A DNA stretch of 64,000 nt from DATARH01 sp963705325 (GCA_963705325.1 OY970069.1:1860001-1924000), one strand, 5' to 3'; positions 7,900 to 17,121 are shown, counted from the stretch's first letter. The notes: generated by a model from the letters alone, not told the origin. A program made the numbers and translations.

Positions 7900-9534
7900 T
7901 CAATGAGGCCGGACGACCTCGCCCGGCTCCGCGGTCAGATCGAACGCCGCGGCCATGAGCGCCTGCGTATAGGGGTGTTGCGGGGTTTCGAGGATGGCAT
8001 CGGTTGGGCCGGCCTCGACCACCTTGCCGTCCTTCATCACCATGATCTCGTGCGCGACGGCCCGCACCACCCGCAGATCGTGGCTGATGAAGAGGTAGGT
8101 GAGCCCGTGGCGGCGCTGCAGCTCGCGCAACAGGTCGACGATTTGCGCCTGCACCGACATGTCGAGCGCCGAGGTTGGCTCGTCGAGCACGATGAAGCGC
8201 GGCTGCAGCACCAGGGCGCGGGCGATGGCGACGCGCTGGCGCTGGCCGCCGGAAAATTCGTGCGGATAGCGCTCGGCCGCTTCCGGTTCGAGACCAACCT
8301 CGACGAGGGCTTCGTCGATCCTCCGCCGCGCTTCGCGTTCGTCGCTCGCCAGGTGATGAACGCGCAGTCCCTCGCCAACGACCTGCGCGATCGACAGCCG
8401 CGGCGACAGGCTGGAATAGGGGTCCTGGAAGACGACCTGCATCTCGCGGCGCAACGGCCGCAACGCGCGTTGCCGCTCGCGGCTGATCTCACGCCCGGCG
8501 AAGATGATCGTGCCCTGGGCGTCGATCAGACGCAGCAGCGCCAGGCCCAGCGTCGTCTTCCCCGAGCCGCTTTCGCCGACGACGCCGAGCGTCGCTCCGG
8601 CGCGCAACTTCAAGGATACGCCATCGACGGCCTTGACCTGGCCCTTCACCCGCCGCAGCAACCCTCCGCGGATCGGGAACCACACCTTCACCGCGTCGCC
8701 CTCGACCAATACCGGCGCGTCGTGGGGCGGCGGGTCGGCGCGGCCCTTGGGCTGGGCCCCAAGTAACCGTTGAGTATAGGGATGCTGCGGGTGGGCAAAG
8801 ATTTCGCCGGCCGCTCCCGCCTCGACGATCTCGCCATGCGACATGACGCAGACGCGGTCGGCCATTTTTCTGACGATCGTGAGGTCATGGGTGATCAGCA
8901 ACAGCGCCATGCCGAGCCGGTCGCGCAGATCGCGCAGCAATTCGAGGATCTGCGCCTGGATCGTGACGTCGAGCGCGGTCGTCGGTTCGTCGGCGATCAG
9001 GATGTCGGGCTCGTTGGCGATCGCCATCGCGATCATCACCCGCTGCCGTTGCCCGCCCGAGAGCTGATGCGGGTAGGCGTTGAGCCGGCTTTCCGCCTCG
9101 CGCAAGCCGACCAGGTGCAGCAGTTCCAGCGTGCGCGCCCGCACCGCGGCGGCCGAGAGATGGTTGTGGATGAGCAGCGTCTCGCCGATTTGCTTCTGCA
9201 CCGTGTGCAGCGGATTAAGCGAGGTCATCGGCTCCTGGAAGACGATGCCGATGCGGTTGCCGCGGACCTCGCGCAGCCGCCCGGGCGCGGAACCGACCAG
9301 CTCCTCGCCGGCGAATTTGATGCTGCTCCCCGGGTCATGGCTGGCTGCGGGGTAGGGCAGCAGCTGCAATATCGAGAGCGCCGTAACCGATTTGCCCGAT
9401 CCGCTTTCGCCGACCAGCGCCAGGGTCTCGCCGCGGTCGAGGTCGAACGAAACCCGCTTTACCGCGTGCACCGGCGGAGCCCCGCGCCAGCCGGTGAAGG
9501 TGACGCTAAGATCGCGGATTTCGAGGAGGCTCAC
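7900..9534 (-). CDS. yejF: ABC transporter ATP-binding protein, two fused ATPase domains (YejF-like)
   Basis: This 544-residue protein has two complete oligopeptide-type ATPase domains in one chain. Each has Walker A (GESGSGKS, GESGSGKT), an LSGGQRQR or FSGGQRQR signature, Walker B (ADEPTTALD, LDEPTSALD) and a switch His (THD, SHD). Each is followed by the oligopeptide/dipeptide tail (HPQHPYTQ). It would energise the YejE permease for peptide uptake at the inner membrane. The GTG start at 9534 overlaps the yejE stop as GTGA. In the usual yejABEF operon, yejA (binding protein) and yejB (second permease) accompany these; neither is present here. Confidence 0.93.
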   Translation of the reverse strand: MSLLEIRDLSVTFTGWRGAPPVHAVKRVSFDLDRGETLALVGESGSGKSVTALSILQLLPYPAASHDPGSSIKFAGEELVGSAPGRLREVRGNRIGIVFQEPMTSLNPLHTVQKQIGETLLIHNHLSAAAVRARTLELLHLVGLREAESRLNAYPHQLSGGQRQRVMIAMAIANEPDILIADEPTTALDVTIQAQILELLRDLRDRLGMALLLITHDLTIVRKMADRVCVMSHGEIVEAGAAGEIFAHPQHPYTQRLLGAQPKGRADPPPHDAPVLVEGDAVKVWFPIRGGLLRRVKGQVKAVDGVSLKLRAGATLGVVGESGSGKTTLGLALLRLIDAQGTIIFAGREISRERQRALRPLRREMQVVFQDPYSSLSPRLSIAQVVGEGLRVHHLASDEREARRRIDEALVEVGLEPEAAERYPHEFSGGQRQRVAIARALVLQPRFIVLDEPTSALDMSVQAQIVDLLRELQRRHGLTYLFISHDLRVVRAVAHEIMVMKDGKVVEAGPTDAILETPQHPYTQALMAAAFDLTAEPGEVVRPH

Positions 9535-10667
9535 CCGATCACCTTGCGCGGATCGAAGGCGTCGCGCACCGCCTCGCCGACGAAAATCAGCAGGCTCAAC
9601 ATGATCGCCAACACGAGAAAGGCGGTGATGCCGAGCCACGGCGCCTGCAGATTGGACTTGCCCTGCGCCAGCAGCTCGCCGAGCGACGGCGATCCCGGCG
9701 GCAGGCCAAAGCCAAGAAAATCGAGCGAGGTCAGCGTGGTGATCGAGGCGTTGAGGATGAACGGCATGAAGGTGATCGTCGCGACCGTCGCGTTCGGCAG
9801 TACGTGGCGCACGATGATCTGCCGGTCCGGCATGCCGAGCGCGCGCGCCGCGCGGACGTAATCGAAATTGCGCGCGCGCAGAAACTCGGCGCGCACCAGG
9901 TCGACCAGGCTCGTCCACGAAAACAGTAGCATCAGGCCCAGCAGCCACCAGAAATTGGGCTGCACCAGGCTGGCGAGTATGATCAGCATGTAAAGGGTCG
10001 GCAGACCCGACCACACCTCGATAAAGCGTTGCATGCCGAGATCGACGATGCCGCCGAAATAACCCTGGACCGCCCCGGCGGCGACGCCGATCACCGAGGA
10101 CGCCACGGTCAGCGCCAGCCCGAACAGCACCGAGATGCGAAACCCATAGATCAGCCGCGCCAGCACGTCGCGGCCCTGGTCGTCGGTGCCGAGCCAATCG
10201 ATGCGCGAGGGCGGAGACGGATAGGGGCCCGGCGCATAGGTGATCGTGTCGTAGCTGAACGGGATAAGCGGCCACACGATCCAGCCCTTTTCCTCGATCA
10301 GCTTCTGCACGGCCGGCGAGCTGTATTTGGCCTCGCTCGGGAAGAACCCGCCGAAGGTCGTCTCGGGGTAATTGTGCAGCACCGGCACGTAGTAAGCGCC
10401 GTCGTAGCGAATCAGCAGCGGCCGATCGTTGGCGATCACCTCGGCGACGAGCGTGACGCCGAACAGCACGAGAAAAATCCACAGCGACCAGAAGCCGCGT
10501 TTGTTGGCGCGGAAATTGTCGAGGCGCCGGCGGGTGAGCGGCGTGATGCGGCGGCCCAGAAAGATGAGCCTCGCAGGGGGCGATGCCTGCAACGGCGTCG
10601 GCCCGAGTGCGATCCCCCTTGGTGACAGCGGGGGAGGGGCCGGAGCCTGTGGGTCGGGCGCGGTCAA
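9531..10667 (-). CDS. yejE: Peptide ABC transporter permease (YejE-like)
   Basis: This 378-residue inner-membrane permease has an N-terminal helix (after RLDNFRANKRGFWSLW), a YejE-type periplasmic insert and the binding-protein-dependent permease domain. The EAA loop reads DYVRAARALGMPDRQIIVRHVLPNA. It would pair with a YejB partner and YejF. A TTG start at 10667 lies only 15 bases after the asd stop, so it is probably co-transcribed with asd. The first 35 or so residues are Pro/Ala-rich and unlike the family, so a later start is possible. Confidence 0.92.
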   Translation of the reverse strand: MTAPDPQAPAPPPLSPRGIALGPTPLQASPPARLIFLGRRITPLTRRRLDNFRANKRGFWSLWIFLVLFGVTLVAEVIANDRPLLIRYDGAYYVPVLHNYPETTFGGFFPSEAKYSSPAVQKLIEEKGWIVWPLIPFSYDTITYAPGPYPSPPSRIDWLGTDDQGRDVLARLIYGFRISVLFGLALTVASSVIGVAAGAVQGYFGGIVDLGMQRFIEVWSGLPTLYMLIILASLVQPNFWWLLGLMLLFSWTSLVDLVRAEFLRARNFDYVRAARALGMPDRQIIVRHVLPNATVATITFMPFILNASITTLTSLDFLGFGLPPGSPSLGELLAQGKSNLQAPWLGITAFLVLAIMLSLLIFVGEAVRDAFDPRKVIG

Positions 10668-10682
10668 CCGACGCGGGAAACG

Positions 10683-11747
10683 CTATGACAGCGCCGGAAT
10701 GGCCCTTCGCTCGGACGTCGCCCGGCCCTTGCGGTCGAGGTAGCGCTCGCAAAGCAGCTCGGCGATCTGCACCGCGTTGGTCGCCGCCCCCTTGCGCAGA
10801 TTGTCGGCGACCACCCACATCGCCAGCCCGTTCGGCACGGTCGGGTCCTTGCGGATGCGGCTGACATAGACGAGGTCCTCGCCGGCGATCTCGGCCGGGG
10901 TGACGTAGCCCTCGTCGGCGCGGTGGTCGACCACGCTGATCCCGGGGAAGCTGCGCAACGCCTTGCGCGCCGCGTCCTCGCTGATCGCCCGGGCGAACTC
11001 GACGTTGACCGCCTCGGCGTGGCCGATGAACACCGGCACCCGCACGCAGGTGGCGCTGACCGCGATGTCGGGGTCGAGAATCTTGCGCGTCTCGACCGCC
11101 ATCTTCCATTCCTCCTTGGTCGATCCGTCCTGCATGAACACATCGATATGGGGAATGACGTTGAAGGCGATCTGCTTCGTCAGTTTCTCCGGCTTGATCG
11201 GATCGTTGACGTAGACCGCGCGCGTCTGGGCGAACAGCTCGTCCATCGCCGCGTGCCCGGCGCCCGACACCGACTGGTAGGTCGCGACCACCACGCGCTT
11301 GACCTTCGCGAGGTCGTGCAGCGGCTTCAGCGCGACGACCATCTGGATCGTCGAGCAGTTCGGGTTGGCGATGATGCCCTTCTTCTCATAGCCCTTGATC
11401 GCTTGCGGGTTGACCTCGGGCACCACCAGCGGCACGTCCGGGTCCATGCGCCATTGCGAGGTATTGTCGATGACGACGGCGCCGGCCTTCGCGGCGCGCG
11501 GCGCGAACACCGCGGACACCTTGGCCCCCGGCGACGACAGCACGATGTCGATGCCCTTGAAGTCGAAATTGTCGAGCACCTGGACGTCGAGCACGTCGTC
11601 CTCGCCGAACGACACCTGACGGCCGATCGAGCGCGACGAGGCGAGCGCGACGACCTCGTCGCAGGGAAATTGGCGCTCGACCAGCGTGGCCAGCATCTCG
11701 CGCCCGACATTGCCGGTGGCGCCGACCACCGCTACCTTGAAGCCCAT
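10683..11747 (-). CDS. asd: Aspartate-semialdehyde dehydrogenase
   Basis: This 354-residue NADPH-dependent enzyme reduces aspartyl phosphate to aspartate semialdehyde, the branch point to lysine/diaminopimelate, threonine and methionine. It has the Rossmann motif GATGNVGREM near the N-terminus, the catalytic-Cys region ANPNCSTIQMV, the QSVSGAGHAAMDE loop and a conserved C-terminal AVQIAELL. About 20 extra basic residues follow where most homologues end. The ATG at 11747 is the clear start. It is the apparent first gene of an asd-yejE-yejF transcript and is divergent from the DUF962 gene. Confidence 0.96.
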   Translation of the reverse strand: MGFKVAVVGATGNVGREMLATLVERQFPCDEVVALASSRSIGRQVSFGEDDVLDVQVLDNFDFKGIDIVLSSPGAKVSAVFAPRAAKAGAVVIDNTSQWRMDPDVPLVVPEVNPQAIKGYEKKGIIANPNCSTIQMVVALKPLHDLAKVKRVVVATYQSVSGAGHAAMDELFAQTRAVYVNDPIKPEKLTKQIAFNVIPHIDVFMQDGSTKEEWKMAVETRKILDPDIAVSATCVRVPVFIGHAEAVNVEFARAISEDAARKALRSFPGISVVDHRADEGYVTPAEIAGEDLVYVSRIRKDPTVPNGLAMWVVADNLRKGAATNAVQIAELLCERYLDRKGRATSERRAIPALS

Positions 11748-11851
11748 GGTGCTACTCCCTCCGGGAGCTATATGCCGAGTAAGGGGTTAACTGGTGAATT
11801 ACGCTGCCGGCCGGCGCTTTACAAGCACCCGGTCGTCGCAGCCGGGTCGCC

Positions 11852-12145
11852 ATGATGACCTATGGAGAGTTTTGGCCCCGTTATCTCGCCGCGCACGCCG
11901 ATCCGCGAACCCGGGCGCTGCATTACTTCGGCACCGGCGCCGGCCTGATCCTGCTGCTGGCGTTTGCGCTGACCCGCGCTTGGTGGTGGCTCGCGGCGGC
12001 GCCGATCGTCGGCTATGGCTGCGCCTGGACCGGCCACGCGGTGTTCGAGCACAACAAGCCCGAAACCTTCGGCCACCCGTTCTGGTCGCTCTACAGCGAC
12101 TTCCGTATGCTGGCGCTGTTCCTCGCCGGGCGTTTGGAGAAGTGA
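11852..12145 (+). CDS. Mpo1-like/DUF962 small membrane protein
   Basis: This 97-residue protein of the DUF962 (YGL010w/Mpo1-like) family has two hydrophobic segments (about 27-60). Conserved polar and His positions are HYFGTGAG, GHAVFEHNKPETFGHPFWSL and DFRM. Yeast Mpo1 is an Fe(II)-dependent dioxygenase acting on 2-hydroxy fatty acids. The shared His residues are compatible with that, but the bacterial function is not established by sequence. Tandem ATGs at 11852 and 11855 leave a one-residue ambiguity. The next gene starts 1 base after its stop, suggesting coupling. Confidence 0.85.
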   Translation: MMTYGEFWPRYLAAHADPRTRALHYFGTGAGLILLLAFALTRAWWWLAAAPIVGYGCAWTGHAVFEHNKPETFGHPFWSLYSDFRMLALFLAGRLEK

Positions 12146-12146
12146 A

Positions 12147-12551
12147 ATGAGCACCGCGGTTCCCCTGATCGACGAAGCCAATGCGAGCGCGGAGGTGCGC
12201 GCCGTCTATAACGACATCAAGAAGACGCGCGACACCGATTACATCAACAATTTCTGGCGGGTGCTGGCCAACGACCCGGCGACCTTGAAGCGCATCTGGG
12301 GCGGCCTCAAAGAGGTGATGGCCCCCGGCGCCCTCGATCCGCTGACCAAGGAAATGATCTATTTGGCGATCAGCATCTCCAACGGCTGCGCCTATTGCAG
12401 CCATTCGCACGGGGTCGCGGCCAAGGGCCGAGGCATGACCAAGGAGATGTTCGCCGAGCTCTTGGGCGTCGTCGGCATGGCCAATCAGACCAACAAGCTC
12501 GCCGACGGCTACCGGGTTCCGGTGGACGAACGGTTCGAAAATTTGTTCTGA
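12147..12551 (+). CDS. AhpD-like / carboxymuconolactone decarboxylase family protein
   Basis: This 134-residue all-alpha protein has the AhpD redox motif Cys81-x-x-Cys84 followed by His88 (NGCAYCSHSH). It is more likely a peroxidase-type or alkylhydroperoxidase-like protein than a true decarboxylase. The physiological substrate is not evident. The ATG at 12147 follows the DUF962 stop by 1 base. A VOC-family gene follows about 76 bases downstream on the same strand and may share the transcript. Confidence 0.87.
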   Translation: MSTAVPLIDEANASAEVRAVYNDIKKTRDTDYINNFWRVLANDPATLKRIWGGLKEVMAPGALDPLTKEMIYLAISISNGCAYCSHSHGVAAKGRGMTKEMFAELLGVVGMANQTNKLADGYRVPVDERFENLF

Positions 12552-12627
12552 TAGGCATGAGGGCCCAGCTGGCGCGCCGCCGACCCAAGACGACAAGACC
12601 GAGGGCTGCGAAATTCTGGAGGAAATC

Positions 12628-13599
12628 ATGGCCGTGCAATTCGATCGCGCCGCCGAGGATCTCGGCAACATCACCGGGCTGGAGCACTGCAATGTCGAGA
12701 TCCCGGATCAGGGCTTGGCGAGCCAGTTCTACTTGATGGGCATGGGCTTCACCCGCGACCCGTATCTGTTCCCCGGCACCAACAACATGTGGGTCAATAT
12801 CGGCAAGAGCCAGATCCACATGCCGACCGGCGACGCGCTGGTGTTTCGCGGCCATATCGGCATCGTCTCGCCGAGCCGCGACGAGCTCCTCGACCGGCTG
12901 ACCGCGGTCAAGAAGAGCCTCAAGGACACCAAGTTCAAGTTCAAGGAGCACAACGACTACGTGTCGGCGACCTGTCCGTGGGGCAACAAGTTCCGCGTCT
13001 ACGAGCCCGACACCAAGCGCTTCGGCAACATCAATCTCGGCCTGCCCTATGTCGAGTTCACCGTGCCGGAGGGGACGGCGAAAGGTATCGCCAAGTTCTA
13101 CCGCAAGATCATCGGCGCCATCGCCGACGTCGAAAAGAACGGCCACGGCAAGGCGGCACACGTCAAATGCGGCATGAACCAGGAGCTGATCTTCCGCGAG
13201 ACCGACAAGGAGCTGCCGGAGTTTGATGGCCACCATCTGCAGGTCTATGTCGAGGATTTCGGCACGCCGCACGAAAAGCTGAAGAAGCTCAACCTCATCA
13301 CCGAGGAGAGCGATCGTTGCCAGTACCGCTTCGAGGACATCGTCGATGTCGATACCGGCAAGGTGCTGTTCCAGATCGAGCACGAAATCCGCAGCATGAC
13401 GCACCCGCTGTACAACCGGCCGCTGGTCAACCGCAACCCGGCGCAGACCAACCGCAACTACATCATGGGCGGCGATTCCTGGGTCTATAACCTGCCCGAC
13501 ACGGTCGGCCCCAGCGGGCGGGTCGACGATCCGCTGAAGGCGCCCAAGGCGCCGACCATCGCCAAGCGCCGCGCGATGCGGGCCATGGCGCAGGCCTGA
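12628..13599 (+). CDS. VOC-superfamily (glyoxalase/dioxygenase fold) protein
   Basis: This 323-residue protein appears to have two vicinal-oxygen-chelate modules (about 15-130 and 140-245) and a C-terminal extension. Candidate metal residues include His20 in LEHCNVEIP and the His pair in FDGHHLQVYVE. No specific substrate can be named; ring-cleavage dioxygenase or isomerase activity are possibilities. The ATG at 12628 has GGAGGAAATC upstream. A strong intrinsic terminator lies 25 bases after the stop, closing the group that begins at 11852. Confidence 0.8.
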   Translation: MAVQFDRAAEDLGNITGLEHCNVEIPDQGLASQFYLMGMGFTRDPYLFPGTNNMWVNIGKSQIHMPTGDALVFRGHIGIVSPSRDELLDRLTAVKKSLKDTKFKFKEHNDYVSATCPWGNKFRVYEPDTKRFGNINLGLPYVEFTVPEGTAKGIAKFYRKIIGAIADVEKNGHGKAAHVKCGMNQELIFRETDKELPEFDGHHLQVYVEDFGTPHEKLKKLNLITEESDRCQYRFEDIVDVDTGKVLFQIEHEIRSMTHPLYNRPLVNRNPAQTNRNYIMGGDSWVYNLPDTVGPSGRVDDPLKAPKAPTIAKRRAMRAMAQA

Positions 13600-13623
13600 G
13601 CCCCCGGTCCCCGTGAAGACCCA

Positions 13624-13666
13624 CGCCCCCGTTCCGTTGGCGGAGCGGGGGCGTTGTTTTTTGTTG
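13624..13666 (+). terminator. Rho-independent terminator
   Basis: A 13-bp GC-rich stem (13624-13636 with 13641-13653, one G-T pair) and a TTGG loop are followed by a T-rich tract (13654-13665). It sits just after the VOC gene and is the clearest intrinsic terminator in the window. Confidence 0.9.
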
Positions 13667-13673
13667 AGGCCAA

Positions 13674-14231
13674 TTGTCGCCCGATTCTGATCGATCGCCG
13701 GAACGCGGTGCGACGCCGTTGACGGCCCCACTTCCCGATGGATTTGTTCGCTCGCCGCTTTATTGCGGAATCGTGGTCCTCGCGACCGCCAGTATTTGTA
13801 TGCTCCTGTCTGGTTTGCCGTTTGGTTTTCTGTTTGTCATGATTTTTCTTTTTGTCTGTGCCCCGGCCGTAATCTTCGGGCTGATCGGTATCGTTGTGTG
13901 GGGCATCCCAGCGGCGCTGTGGAAGCGCCGCTGGCGGCAAGCGCTGTCCATGTTCGCGTTTCCGCTGATGGTCGTCCTGGCCCTCCCCGCGATGCAGGCG
14001 GCCGGATCGACCAGGGACGAGGCCAGATTCTATATTCACAAAGGTAGTTATGACGCCAAGGCCGCCGCCGCGAAGGCCGCCGGAAAGCACATCGCTTGGG
14101 TTGACGATTGGAGCATATTCTTTAACGCCCACGACTTTGTCGTCTGGGACGAATGGGACGACCCCGAGACAGACTCCGGTTTCAAGCTGGAGCAGCGTTT
14201 CGGCGGGCACTTTTATTTGGTTGGAGATTGA
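13674..14231 (+). CDS. Hypothetical membrane protein
   Basis: This protein of about 185 residues has a polar N-terminus, three hydrophobic segments (about 27-47, 50-80 and 91-105) and a soluble acidic C-terminal region with aromatic clusters (WVDDWSIFFNAHDF). No family is recognised. The TTG at 13674 gives the longest frame but is close to the terminator and has no convincing ribosome site, so the start is tentative. Base composition is somewhat less GC-rich than neighbours. A cupin gene follows on the same strand. Confidence 0.55.
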   Translation: MSPDSDRSPERGATPLTAPLPDGFVRSPLYCGIVVLATASICMLLSGLPFGFLFVMIFLFVCAPAVIFGLIGIVVWGIPAALWKRRWRQALSMFAFPLMVVLALPAMQAAGSTRDEARFYIHKGSYDAKAAAAKAAGKHIAWVDDWSIFFNAHDFVVWDEWDDPETDSGFKLEQRFGGHFYLVGD

Positions 14232-14264
14232 GCCGCGGTGCAGGCGGCCAGCGAGGACAATCCG

Positions 14265-14675
14265 ATGGACAATGTGCTGAGCGAAACATCACCGTCGTCA
14301 TCGCGCGCCGCCCAGCCGACGATCGGCGGCTCGGTCTACGTTAAGCCGCAGGATATCGCCTGGTCGCCGACGCAGTTCGCGGGCATTTCGATCAAGGTGC
14401 TCTACGAGGACAAGGCAAAGGGCGAGCTGACCTGCCTGCTCAAGTGGGAGCCCGGCGCGACCCTGCCGATGCACAAGCATCCGGAGATCGAGCAGACTTA
14501 CGTCGTCGAGGGCTCGTTCTACGACCATGACGGCGTCTGCCGCGCCGGCGAATTCGTCTGGCGGCGGGTCGGGTCGTTCCACGAGACCCATTCCGACGAA
14601 GGCGCGGTGATCCTCGCGGTCTACCGCAAGCCCAACGTGTTCCAGAACAGCACCGGCTACGCGAGCGGTGGATAG
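14265..14675 (+). CDS. Cupin-domain protein (ChrR-like cupin)
   Basis: This 136-residue protein has a single cupin barrel. The first cupin motif supplies metal ligands in MHKHPEIEQTYVVEGSF and the second carries a His in GSFHETHSDEG. The arrangement resembles the cupin of ChrR-type anti-sigma factors and stand-alone acetylacetone-cleaving-like cupins; the enzymatic role is not evident. The ATG at 14265 is preferred because GAGGA lies 7 bases upstream; a GTG at 14238 would add nine residues. Confidence 0.8.
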   Translation: MDNVLSETSPSSSRAAQPTIGGSVYVKPQDIAWSPTQFAGISIKVLYEDKAKGELTCLLKWEPGATLPMHKHPEIEQTYVVEGSFYDHDGVCRAGEFVWRRVGSFHETHSDEGAVILAVYRKPNVFQNSTGYASGG

Positions 14676-15205
14676 GCGCACGGCGCCACCTCGCTTAATT
14701 GTGCTTATGACATTATTGCAATACAGAATTGCGATTGCGCGCATTGAGAACGTTCCCTTTACGTTCCATCTACCCCGCAGCGCCGGTTCATGCGTGGGCC
14801 GGCGCCGTCGCTTTCGAGTGGCTCGTTGATTGACAGTCCGAAACCGGAGCTTGACGAGCGAACTGACCTTCCGTGCGCGGGCACAACGATAAGGCACAAC
14901 AATAAGAGCCGTCTGTCGTCCGCGACCGAAATAACAACCAACATCGGCGCGGGCGCTGTTGAGGCAATAAGCCACCGATAACAAGCCCAGACCGCACGGA
15001 AGCAAGGCCACTCGCCAAACCGGAAAGTAGGCGGTGAATAACGACTACGATAGTCGCGGCGCGCGTTCGGCCGCGAGCGACGGTCCGCTGCATGCCGGCT
15101 TTTGGGAGCATGCCGGCCCGCCGCTCGGCCAGGTTCGGCGTAGCGCCGAAGGAACTCGTAGAAGCCCTTTTCGCGCTGGCCCGGCGCGAAACCGAAGAGC
15201 CTGCC
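14676..15205. other. Intergenic stretch without a recognised gene
   Basis: These 530 bases lie between the cupin gene and the end of the GST gene. Short open frames exist on both strands (for example 14788-15111 minus, 107 codons) but none shows family similarity, a good ribosome site or typical codon use. No tRNA, riboswitch or strong terminator was seen. The 14690-14770 part is AT-richer than its surroundings. Confidence 0.5.
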
Positions 15206-15841
15206 CTAGCGGCCTGGCATCGGCGGCGGGATCGTGTCGGCGATGGTCTTGCGCGCCAGCAGCTTCTCGACGTAGCGGGCGAGGTTGGACTTGGCCCGCA
15301 ATATCTCGCCGCTCTCGGGCAGCTTCGACATGTAGTAGAGGATCGGCAGCAGGTTGATGTCGGCGAGGGTGAGCGCGTCGCCGACCAGGTATCCGGTCTT
15401 CGCCACCGCGCGGTCGAGCAGCGCGAAATGCGGTTCCAGCTTGGGCGCCACCGCGTCGATCGCCACGCGGTTCGGGCTGCCGTCCGGCGTGCCGGGGAAG
15501 AAATAGGCGACCCCGTATTGCCGCAGCAGCACCGGGTCGATCGTCGTGTTGACGCAGGAGATCCACTGCTCGACCTGCGCCCCGCCGACCGGGTCGCGCG
15601 GCGCCAGCGGCGCGCCGGGAAACGCGTGGTCGATGTAGTAGAGGATCGCCCGCGACTCGAAGAGCGTCACGTCGCCGTGGCGCATCGCCGGGATTTTGCC
15701 GAAGGGATGGATCGCGTCGACCTCGGGCGTGTGCGGGAATACCGAAACAAGCTCGTAGGGCACCCCCTTCTCGCCGCAGGCGATGCGGCAGGCCCAAACG
15801 AAATTGCTCTGCGGCGCGCCGATGATCTGCAGGGTCGGCAT
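15206..15841 (-). CDS. Glutathione S-transferase family protein
   Basis: This 211-residue cytosolic protein has an N-terminal thioredoxin-fold GST domain (residues 3-80, with GKIPAMRHGDVTLFESRAILYYI, the glutathione gamma-glutamyl site). The helical C-terminal domain has the conserved N-capping motif LTLADINLLPIL. A catalytic Ser/Tyr cannot be chosen with certainty (Ser12 or Asn13 in APQSNF). The substrate is unknown. It is divergent from the iron alcohol dehydrogenase gene. Confidence 0.9.
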   Translation of the reverse strand: MPTLQIIGAPQSNFVWACRIACGEKGVPYELVSVFPHTPEVDAIHPFGKIPAMRHGDVTLFESRAILYYIDHAFPGAPLAPRDPVGGAQVEQWISCVNTTIDPVLLRQYGVAYFFPGTPDGSPNRVAIDAVAPKLEPHFALLDRAVAKTGYLVGDALTLADINLLPILYYMSKLPESGEILRAKSNLARYVEKLLARKTIADTIPPPMPGR

Positions 15842-15936
15842 GATTTGGCTCCCGTGTTCGGTATGGTGCTATCGTTCGCGATAATCCTAGCCGAAGATGA
15901 CGAAAATGAGGGCCTCACGATGATGGGAAGAACGTG

Positions 15937-17106
15937 ATGCTGAGCGGCGCGTATCGCTTTCCGGCGATGGAGAGCGTGATCTACGGACGGCCCTTCACCG
16001 AAGCCGTGAAGGAGGAAGTCGAGAAGGCCGACGCCCATGCCGTGTTTGTGCTGGCGAGCGGGACACTGGCGCGCGAAACCGAGCTGGTAAACCAGCTCAA
16101 GGCAGCGCTCGGCAACCGCTTTGCCGGGCTCTGCGCCAAGATCGGCTCGCACACTCCGCGCGTCGATTGCGTGGCCGCCGCCAATGCGGCCCGCGCCGCT
16201 AATGCCGACCTTATCGTCACCCTTGGCGGCGGCTCGGTGACCGACGCCGCGAAGATGGTCGCGATGTGTCTCGCGAACGGCATTACCGACGCCGCCGATC
16301 TCGACAATTACCGCGCCCGGATCGATGCCGACGGCAAGTCCTTCCGCCCGCCGATCGCGGCGCCGCAGGTGCGCACAATCGACATTCCGACGACACTCTC
16401 GGCCGGCGAATACACTGCTTCGGCGGGCTGCACCGACACCGCGCGCAACGTCAAGGAGAGCTACGGCCACCCGCTGATGATGGCGAAGGCGGTGGTGCTC
16501 GACCCCGCCGCCACCGTCCATACGCCCGAATGGCTGTTTCTCTCGACCGGCATCCGCGCCGTCGACCACGCGGTCGAGGACATCTGCTCGCCGCAATGCC
16601 AGCCGCTGTCGGAGGGTGCCTCGGCGCAAGCGTTGAAGCTGCTCGGCCACGGCTTGCGCGGGGTCAAGAACGACCCGAAGGACCTCGACGCGCGGCTCGA
16701 ATGCCAGCTCGGCGCGTGGATGTCGATGATCGGCTCGCAGACCGGCGTGCCCAAGGGCGCAAGCCACGGCATCGGCCATGTGCTCGGCGGCACCGCGCAT
16801 GTCCCGCACGGCTACACCTCGTGCGTGATGCTGCCCCACGTGCTGCGCTTCAACCTCGAAGTCAATGCCGGCCGCCAGGCGCTGGTCAGCGACGCGCTCG
16901 GCGACCGGGATGCGCCGGCGGCCGATCTGGTCGCCGGCCTCATCGCCGATCTCGGCCTGCCCTCGCGGCTGCGCGATGTCGGGGTCAAGGAGGATCAGCT
17001 CGACCGCATCGCTGAATTGTCGATGCACGATCGCTGGATCCACACCAACCCGCGCAAGATCGACGGCCCGCCGGTGGTCCGGCAGATCCTCGACGCGGCC
17101 TGGTAG
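15937..17106 (+). CDS. Iron-containing alcohol dehydrogenase (maleylacetate reductase-like)
   Basis: This 389-residue group III dehydrogenase has the NAD(P)-binding loop GGGSVTDAAK in the N-terminal domain. The C-terminal helical domain holds candidate metal ligands: Asp and His in RAVDHAVEDICS and His in SHGIGHVLGGTAHVPHG. The overall pattern resembles maleylacetate reductases of aromatic catabolism, but no ring-cleavage genes are adjacent, so the substrate is open. Adjacent GTG (15934) and ATG (15937) leave a one-residue ambiguity; ATG is preferred. Confidence 0.88.
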   Translation: MLSGAYRFPAMESVIYGRPFTEAVKEEVEKADAHAVFVLASGTLARETELVNQLKAALGNRFAGLCAKIGSHTPRVDCVAAANAARAANADLIVTLGGGSVTDAAKMVAMCLANGITDAADLDNYRARIDADGKSFRPPIAAPQVRTIDIPTTLSAGEYTASAGCTDTARNVKESYGHPLMMAKAVVLDPAATVHTPEWLFLSTGIRAVDHAVEDICSPQCQPLSEGASAQALKLLGHGLRGVKNDPKDLDARLECQLGAWMSMIGSQTGVPKGASHGIGHVLGGTAHVPHGYTSCVMLPHVLRFNLEVNAGRQALVSDALGDRDAPAADLVAGLIADLGLPSRLRDVGVKEDQLDRIAELSMHDRWIHTNPRKIDGPPVVRQILDAAW

Positions 17107-17121
17107 GCGAGCCGTCGGCGG

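Noticed and set aside
9535..11109. Upstream extension of the yejF frame to over 1000 residues
   Set aside because: The extra part is antisense-frame sequence inside yejE and asd; it has no domain, whereas the GTG at 9534 starts the ATPase homology and overlaps the yejE stop correctly.
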